Shown here in pieces: positions 29,750 through 33,519 of a stretch of DNA of 33,519 nucleotides. Position 1 is the first letter of the stretch; the number at the start of each line of letters is the position of its first letter. The notes beneath the pieces are model-generated. The model did no database searches. It saw only the letters and a program-made list of their open reading frames with translations, and was not told where the DNA came from. The stretch comes from SZUA-359 sp039809125. Its GTDB lineage: Bacteria; Patescibacteriota; Saccharimonadia; Saccharimonadales; Saccharimonadaceae. Both the position numbers and the translations under genes were made by a program. The stretch lies in NCBI GenBank assembly GCA_039809125.1, contig JBDHUM010000010.1, positions 1 through 33,519 of the forward strand, given 5' to 3'.

Positions 29750-30166
29750 CTATTCCTCCTCTTGCTTCGAGTGCATATCGCCCGTGTGCTCTAAAATTGC
29801 CAAAACATTCCCGGCCGGGTCTTTAAACCAAGCGATATTTGGCCCCATGCCAATATCTTGCCCACGCATAATGCCACGCTCATCTTGCTGCATATCAGGA
29901 TATCGAATAAATTCGATATCTTTTTCTTTTAGCTCATCGACAGTCGCTTCAATATCTTCGACCTGCACATTGAGCGTCGTATAACTGGCAGGCTTATGAT
30001 CATCCTTTTGGTAGAAAAAGACGTTTTGATTACCCGGCAGCTGAATACCAAACATCTGTCCGCCCATTTCATTCTGCGTCTTTACACCAAATGTATCCAC
30101 GTAAAATTTCTTGGCTTTTTCTATGTTGTCAACTGACATACCGTTAAAGGCTGCTAGTATTTTCAT
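29750..30166 (-). CDS. Glyoxalase/VOC-superfamily protein
   Basis: 138 residues, one VOC domain of two beta-alpha-beta3 repeats: GMSVDNIEKAKKFYVDTFGV at the N-terminus and IAWFKDPAGNVLAILEH at the C-terminus, the latter with the typical metal-ligand Glu. A charged tail follows. The substrate is unknown. It overlaps the stop of the small zinc-ribbon gene by four bases (ATGA). Its ribosome site (GGGGAAGG) lies within that gene's last codons. Confidence 0.88.
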   Translation of the reverse strand: MKILAAFNGMSVDNIEKAKKFYVDTFGVKTQNEMGGQMFGIQLPGNQNVFFYQKDDHKPASYTTLNVQVEDIEATVDELKEKDIEFIRYPDMQQDERGIMRGQDIGMGPNIAWFKDPAGNVLAILEHTGDMHSKQEEE

Positions 30167-30309
30167 GCCTTCCCCTTCTTGTTCTTCTTCAGCCTACCTG
30201 GCCAACATATAGGGCAAGGTGAACTACCGGTGTATCTGTGTCCGCGACTACAAGTCTTTTGCTTTAGTTTTTTCCCTGTTGATTTGGCTTCTGAGTTCCC
30301 TTCGCTCAT
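30163..30309 (-). CDS. Small zinc-ribbon protein (48 residues)
   Basis: A short gene locked into the operon: its ATG overlaps the DUF1801 TGA (ATGA) and its own TGA overlaps the next VOC ATG (ATGA). The product has a basic N-terminus, then CSRGHRYTGSSPCPICWPGR, a C-x3-H ... C-x2-C ribbon, and ends in a Lys-rich tail. The 'GHxYxxSSxCPxCP' pattern is like the zinc-ribbon tails of RpoA-like and HhH small proteins found beside DUF1801-type genes. Probably binds zinc and perhaps nucleic acid. The double overlap makes it convincing despite its size. Confidence 0.78.
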   Translation of the reverse strand: MSEGNSEAKSTGKKLKQKTCSRGHRYTGSSPCPICWPGRLKKNKKGKA

Positions 30310-30686
30310 TTCTGCCCTTTTGCTTTATCAGCTTTTATCGCCTGAGTGATGTAATACGAAAACATATCAGCATCGAAATCATCCGCTGATTTTAGCCTGA
30401 TGTTGAGCGTCTTGTTGCCAACGCCCTCGAGTAAATTGTATTTATCAATCATCTGTTTGCCGTCAGAAAAGGCAAACGTTATACCCTGCTTGGTCGGGCT
30501 AAGGGTAATTAAAATTCTTTTCAGCCGATATACGGGTACACCGTAATATTTTTCGGTGCCACCGCGCATTTCTTCGGTCAGTTCTGGAAAATTATGCTTC
30601 ACCAAATCTCGAAACTCAGCTACAATCTGCCGATACTCCGGCAGTACTTTTTCGTTGATAAAGGCTTCAATGCTTGTCTTAGGCAT
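30306..30686 (-). CDS. DUF1801 (YdhG-like) protein
   Basis: 126 residues. Landmarks: an N-terminal helix (IEAFINEKVLPEYRQIVAEFRDLV), EEMRGGTEKYYGVPVYRL (family 'E.xxYGxPxY'), then a strand pair with ITFAFSDGKQMI and KTLNIRLKSADDF. The fold is that of YdhG/frataxin-like DUF1801 proteins of unknown role. The ATG overlaps the DUF2177 stop by one base (TAATG). A second possible start lies four codons earlier. The larger frame, back to 30755, runs through the neighbour's coding region and is unlikely. Confidence 0.82.
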   Translation of the reverse strand: MPKTSIEAFINEKVLPEYRQIVAEFRDLVKHNFPELTEEMRGGTEKYYGVPVYRLKRILITLSPTKQGITFAFSDGKQMIDKYNLLEGVGNKTLNIRLKSADDFDADMFSYYITQAIKADKAKGQK

Positions 30687-31087
30687 TAATTTATCCATTC
30701 TTTGACGATTAGGTATGTCAGTAATGCTGCACAGCCTGTTAACGCCGCACCCCACGCCAGGTCAATCACGACAATTTTTGGCGACCAACCTTTGATTGTT
30801 GCCCAATTCGTCAAATCATACGTTGCATAAGCAATCAGTCCAAACAACGCGCCATACCCGACAGCGTGCTGCCATGATGTTTTTTCGAGAGCGGGATTGA
30901 CCACAAATAACACCACGCCAATTACGTAAATTATATAAAAGGCAATCGCAGGTGGCATGAATGGTTTTTCGAGCAGCATATTTCCGAGTTCATGATGATA
31001 AATTTTTTTCGCTACAAAACCGAGCCACAAAAAATCCAGTATCCCCATAATTCCGCCTGCTATGAGTAACCGCAACACTATATCCAT
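30686..31087 (-). CDS. DUF2177 membrane protein
   Basis: 133 residues with four hydrophobic helices. DUF2177 signatures: GILDFLWLGFVAKKIYHHELG (D-x2-WL ... Y), AIAFYIIYVIGVVLFVVNPAL, ALFGLIAYATYDLTNWATIKGW (YDLTN) and VVIDLAWGAALTG. The function of the family is unknown. It has its own leaderless promoter (TATAAT plus 6 nt) lying inside the truncated upstream frame. It leads the overlapping DUF1801 / zinc-ribbon / VOC / VOC operon. Confidence 0.88.
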   Translation of the reverse strand: MDIVLRLLIAGGIMGILDFLWLGFVAKKIYHHELGNMLLEKPFMPPAIAFYIIYVIGVVLFVVNPALEKTSWQHAVGYGALFGLIAYATYDLTNWATIKGWSPKIVVIDLAWGAALTGCAALLTYLIVKEWIN

Positions 31088-31269
31088 GCGTCTATTATAC
31101 TCCTTGATAAAGTTGGGTATGAATCAGACACCGCGGCGGTGTCCACGCCGCCAAGCAATGTCGTACTCCCCGCAATTCCATTAACCACCAACATCACGAT
31201 ATATGCTATCAGCGCCCCAAACGCCCGTCGTTTGTCTAGCTTTTTGTCTCTATGTAAAAATCCAAACAT
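31078..31269 (-). pseudogene. Truncated TspO/MBR-like (Trp-rich) protein, N-terminal fragment
   Basis: 63 residues: a charged start (MFGFLHRDKKLDKRR), one membrane helix (FGALIAYIVMLVVNGIAGST) and GVDTAAVSDSYPTL. The pattern 'VNxLAGSTxLxGxxTAxVSDSYPNL' is how the ~250-residue Trp-rich TspO-like proteins begin, normally continuing 'FxPAGFTFSIW' and four more helices. Here the frame instead reads into the DUF2177 promoter and stops 10 bases inside that gene. A complete promoter and Shine-Dalgarno remain upstream, so it may still be translated as a one-helix peptide. The alternative is a genuine small protein that only resembles the family. Confidence 0.55.
31094..31099 (-). promoter_or_regulatory. 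-10 TATAAT, leaderless promoter of the DUF2177 operon
   Basis: A consensus TATAAT ends exactly 6 nt before ATG 31087. It is embedded in the 3' end of the truncated TspO-like frame. Confidence 0.6.
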
Positions 31270-31289
31270 TTAGCTCCCTTATTGGTGTC

Positions 31290-31298
31290 ATTATAGCA
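31290..31298 (-). promoter_or_regulatory. Extended -10 TGCTATAAT before the TspO-like fragment
   Basis: TGC-TATAAT lies 20 nt before the ATG, and AAGGGAG supplies a ribosome site: a normal leadered promoter kept in front of a truncated gene. Confidence 0.55.
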
Positions 31299-31328
31299 CT
31301 ATGTTGTTTTACTATTCCCATGTCGTCT

Positions 31329-31359
31329 GAAGCCACAGTAAGTCGCGTCCTGTGGCTTC
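31329..31359 (+). terminator. Terminator-like hairpin between divergent promoters
   Basis: GAAGCCACAG and CTGTGGCTTC form a perfect 10-bp stem around an 11-nt loop, followed by TTTCATTTC. The T-rich side is rightward, yet no rightward gene ends here: it lies between the two divergent -10 boxes. Confidence 0.55.
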
Positions 31360-31375
31360 TTTCATTTCGCGATCG

Positions 31376-31384
31376 TGCTATAAT
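31376..31384 (+). promoter_or_regulatory. Extended -10 TGCTATAAT before the three-helix protein
   Basis: TGC-TATAAT is 30 nt upstream of ATG 31415, and AAAGGA sits 7-8 nt before the start: a leadered promoter. Confidence 0.55.
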
Positions 31385-31414
31385 CAGTGCACAATCATAA
31401 CAAAGGAATCACGT

Positions 31415-31828
31415 ATGAACCGACCGGCTCTACGCACTATTGCCACTAGTATTATTGCGCTTACATTGCCTCTCACTATGCTTGCAGGCGTAATTGCGAC
31501 CGCTTTTTACAAGACCAACAATCCAGCTGATGTCGATATCACCGGCAGCCTCGCCTACCTTCGCGAGACTATGACTGTCAGTATCATTGTATTCGCACTC
31601 TGCGTCGCCATTGTGGTCGGTCTTATCGTCAAAATGTACCGCCGTGACCAAAATTTTGTTAACGCCAAGCTACCGATGGTACTACTCGGTATACTTATCG
31701 TACTTGTCATAGGCATCGCTCTTCTAAACGGCTACACCAACAAAGTACAAGATCAATACCTCATCGACCACGGCCGACCTACTATGCAGGAATTTTTCGA
31801 TCGGCTAGAAAAACAAGAAAAAAATTAA
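31415..31828 (+). CDS. Three-helix membrane protein of unknown function
   Basis: 137 residues with hydrophobic segments ~9-31, ~53-74 and ~87-105, and a polar C-terminal tail (YTNKVQDQYLIDHGRPTMQEFFDRLEKQEKN). The start was chosen for its AAAGGA ribosome site and because the promoter lies inside the longer upstream frame. No family is recognised. It is convergent with msrA, and no partner gene is evident. Confidence 0.72.
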   Translation: MNRPALRTIATSIIALTLPLTMLAGVIATAFYKTNNPADVDITGSLAYLRETMTVSIIVFALCVAIVVGLIVKMYRRDQNFVNAKLPMVLLGILIVLVIGIALLNGYTNKVQDQYLIDHGRPTMQEFFDRLEKQEKN

Positions 31829-31861
31829 CACCTTCATTTAACAATATTATTTTTAAGCTTA

Positions 31862-32323
31862 CTATCTCTCGTAATGACAAGTATAGCCACCAGTGTTTTT
31901 CTGTAAATAATTCTGGTGATAGTCTTCTGCTGGCCAAAATTTCGTGAGTGGTTCGAGAGTGGTGACAATTGGCTCATTCCATCGATCTTGGTTGCGCTCT
32001 ATAGCTTTCTTTGCCACGACTCGCTCGTTCTCATCAGCATAAAATATCGCCGATCGATAGCTCGTACCTTTGTCATTGCCTTGTTGATTCAGCGCCGTCG
32101 GATCATGAATCCGAAAAAAATAGTTATAAAGCGTTGCTATGTCAGTTTTTGTATCGTCGTATTCAATCCGCAAAGCTTCAGCATGTCCAGGGTGGTTTTC
32201 GTAGGTAGGATTGTCATTCTCCCCACCCGTATAGCCAACTTCCGTATCAGTTACTCCCGGCTGCTGTCTGAACAGCTCTTCCATTCCCCAGAAGCACCCA
32301 CCAGCTATCACGATACTTTTCAT
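31862..32323 (-). CDS. msrA: Peptide methionine-S-sulfoxide reductase MsrA
   Basis: Reduces the S epimer of methionine sulfoxide in proteins. 153 residues. The catalytic motif GGCFWGMEE has Cys10, preceded by IVIAGG. GYTGG, THPGHAE-like ENHPGHAEAL and FWPAEDYHQNYL are all standard. The C-terminus GYTCHYER carries a likely resolving cysteine. Electrons probably come from thioredoxin. It starts at the 20-bp promoter shared with msrB, with no leader. Confidence 0.96.
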   Translation of the reverse strand: MKSIVIAGGCFWGMEELFRQQPGVTDTEVGYTGGENDNPTYENHPGHAEALRIEYDDTKTDIATLYNYFFRIHDPTALNQQGNDKGTSYRSAIFYADENERVVAKKAIERNQDRWNEPIVTTLEPLTKFWPAEDYHQNYLQKNTGGYTCHYER

Positions 32324-32343
32324 ATATCCATTATACTAAGTAT
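32324..32343. promoter_or_regulatory. 20-bp bidirectional leaderless promoter between msrA and msrB
   Basis: Leftward -10 TATAAT (32330-32335) and rightward -10 TATACT (32332-32337) share TATA. Each ends 6 nt before its ATG. The gap is exactly 20 bp and symmetric about its centre, the same geometry as at 7200-7219. Confidence 0.7.
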
Positions 32344-32712
32344 ATGAAGAATAATCCCAGCCTCACGCCAGAACAACGCGCTGTTTTGTTCGACAAAGCT
32401 ACCGAAGCTCCGTTTAGCGGAAGCCTACTGACGGTCACTGACGACGGTGAGTATCACTGCGCCAATTGCCATGCGCTGCTGTTTGATTCCAGCGACAAAT
32501 TTGAGAGCGGATGCGGCTGGCCCAGCTTCGATCGCGCTATTAAAGGCTCAGTCACCTACACGGATGACGATTCCCACGGCATGCAGCGCACCGAAGTCAC
32601 CTGCGCCAAATGTGGCGGCCACCTCGGCCACGTCTTCCCCGACGGCCCGAGCGAAACCACCGGTCAGCGTTACTGCATCAATTCTTTGGCACTTGATTTC
32701 GAAAAGAAGTAA
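32344..32712 (+). CDS. msrB: Peptide methionine-R-sulfoxide reductase MsrB
   Basis: Reduces the R epimer of methionine sulfoxide. 122 residues. Zinc ligands lie in CANC (39, 42) and CAKC (87, 90), the substrate loop is SGCGWPSFDRA with Cys57, HLGHVFPDGP follows, and catalytic Cys111 is in RYCINS. It is complete and single-domain. By direct count about 59% of 32461-32690 is G+C, against about 40% in a stretch of msrA. The gene may therefore be a recent import, yet it sits behind the native-style 20-bp divergent promoter. With msrA it covers both sulfoxide epimers. Confidence 0.96.
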   Translation: MKNNPSLTPEQRAVLFDKATEAPFSGSLLTVTDDGEYHCANCHALLFDSSDKFESGCGWPSFDRAIKGSVTYTDDDSHGMQRTEVTCAKCGGHLGHVFPDGPSETTGQRYCINSLALDFEKK

Positions 32713-32763
32713 TTAATTGCAAGATACATTACTGCTTATATGTCTCATGGAATCACGGGCTAC

Positions 32764-33519
32764 TTATGAGAATTTTTTTGGATCACTATACACTTCTACA
32801 AATAAAGGAGAGCCTGTAAATGACAACGGAGAGACAGAACCGTAAAACATGAACGGATATTTGCCGGTACTGGAGGGATCAATGAACGTCTTGTATAGGT
32901 CGACAGCTTCTTTATTATTGAGAAGATTTTGGATAACACGTATCTCGCTACCGAGCGTCAGGCCGTAACCAAAAGCGAAGATCCGCGTCTGGCGCAGTAT
33001 CTCCTCGTCTAAAGATTCAATTGTTTGAGTAATAAACATGTAACCGATGCCATACTTCCGGGTGGTACGTACACTATCAATAATTTCTTTCGTCAAAGCC
33101 TTAATCTGTGGGTCATTTGACTCTGTTGAAATAAACCTGTGTGCCTCATCCATCACAATCAGACAATTTAGTGTTTGATTGTCTTCGTAGGCTTTTTCAC
33201 CCGCAGTCTTAATTCGTTCCTCTATCAGCCGCACAAACATCGCTTGGATATTTTCATTACCAAGTTTTTCAGAGTTAGCACTAATATCGAGGACGATGAA
33301 ATTGCCGCTTTCACCCGTGATCTTACTAATAATTTCCGACAGTTGCTTCTTACCACCAGTAGGGTTCATAAAGAATTCCGCAACTGGTCGCCAGTATTTT
33401 TGATAGGCAGAACGAAGTACAGCATCTTGTTCGGGCTTCACGAGATTAGCCGCTATCTCGATTAGCCGGTTGAGGTAGGTACCGGACGAATATACCAGTT
33501 GAGCATACTTGCTATTCTC
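32764..33519 (-). CDS. HerA/VirB4-type ATPase, C-terminal part (runs off window)
   Basis: An open frame enters from the right edge and ends with a normal stop: at least 251 residues. NCLIVMDEAHRFIS is the Walker B with DEAH. IDSVRTTRKYGIGYMFITQTIESLDEEIL matches the HerA/VirB4/TraG 'RKxGxGxxxxTQxxxxL' sensor region, and ILRQTRIFAFGYGLTLGSE follows. VLDISANSEKLGNENIQ is a core strand. Walker A would lie outside the window. Such ATPases pump DNA or drive conjugation/pilus-type machinery; HerA with NurA resects DNA. Which applies here cannot be decided. The frame stays open across the internal GTG at 33441, so that codon is not the start. Confidence 0.78.
   Translation of the reverse strand, partial: ENSKYAQLVYSSGTYLNRLIEIAANLVKPEQDAVLRSAYQKYWRPVAEFFMNPTGGKKQLSEIISKITGESGNFIVLDISANSEKLGNENIQAMFVRLIEERIKTAGEKAYEDNQTLNCLIVMDEAHRFISTESNDPQIKALTKEIIDSVRTTRKYGIGYMFITQTIESLDEEILRQTRIFAFGYGLTLGSEIRVIQNLLNNKEAVDLYKTFIDPSSTGKYPFMFYGSVSPLSFTGSPLFVEVYSDPKKFS

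Noticed and set aside
1..33519. Alternative genetic code (UGA as glycine, as in Gracilibacteria/SR1)
   Set aside because: TGA ends several well-delimited genes, for example at 991, 6624, 16527 and 28553, often within ATGA overlaps, and no known domain is split by an in-frame TGA.
1..33519. CRISPR array, insertion sequence, prophage or rRNA/tRNA gene
   Set aside because: No regularly spaced repeats, transposase or integrase motifs, terminal inverted repeats, phage structural genes or tRNA-like cloverleaf sequences were seen on either strand.

Overview
The window looks like a stretch of a Patescibacteria/CPR genome, most plausibly Candidatus Saccharibacteria (TM7). This is inferred from gene content and style, with no marker gene as proof. 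It has short gene-dense operons, many minimal single-domain proteins, a short AspRS lacking the bacterial insertion domain, several small membrane or secreted proteins of unknown function, and the standard code (TGA is used as stop in many genes, e.g. trmB's upstream neighbour, the alpha/beta hydrolase and the response regulator). There are no rRNA or tRNA genes, no CRISPR array, no insertion sequence and no prophage. It reads as chromosomal housekeeping and envelope/stress genes.

Layout. 1-1.6 kb: start of a winged-helix protein, then trmB and a Sua5/YrdC gene (tRNA modification). 1.6-4.2 kb: KefB-like antiporter and MscS-like channel (ion and osmotic control). 4.2-7.2 kb: a leftward run of hydrolase, YtxG-like, YtxH-like, MutY-like glycosylase, secreted protein and membrane protein. 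7.2-11 kb: two-helix membrane protein, aspS, CBS-domain protein, anchored DsbA-like protein. 11-14.4 kb: two candidate small genes, a DHA2 drug exporter with an AbrB-type regulator, and CorA. 14.4-20.2 kb: DUF475/TerC-like protein, a two-component system, a small winged-helix protein, a secreted LysM-CHAP hydrolase, a YeaQ/YmgE protein and a secreted metallophosphoesterase. 20.2-24.6 kb: ArsR/flavin reductase pair, DEAD-box helicase, MFS exporter, Fur-family/thioredoxin pair. 24.6-28.8 kb: candidate small ORF, Ca2+-type P-ATPase, HAD phosphatase, YdeI-like protein and rhodanese. 28.8-33.5 kb: an overlapping operon (DUF2177, DUF1801, hidden zinc-ribbon mini-protein, two VOC proteins), a broken TspO-like fragment, msrA/msrB and the end of a HerA/VirB4-type ATPase.

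The strongest signal that gene names do not explain is promoter architecture. About seventeen transcription units have a TANNNT-type -10 box ending 6-7 nt (once 8) before the start codon, so the predicted transcript begins at the start codon itself (leaderless mRNA). Genes without this spacing usually carry a good Shine-Dalgarno, often with an extended -10 (TGN-TATAAT) further upstream. This pattern decides the start codon for several genes. In two unrelated places (hydrolase/membrane protein at 7.2 kb; msrA/msrB at 32.3 kb) divergent genes are separated by exactly 20 bp, in which two opposed -10 boxes share a central TATA: a minimal bidirectional leaderless promoter.

Local regulation can be read in several places: a 7-4-7 direct repeat typical of PhoB/OmpR-family sites next to the two-component system, dyads overlapping the arsR and fur-family promoters, a triple 9-bp repeat abutting the abrB start, and a doubly hairpinned leader before the LysM-CHAP gene. 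Redox defence recurs (DsbA-like, thioredoxin with Fur-family regulator, flavin reductase with ArsR, MsrA, MsrB), as does envelope ion homeostasis.
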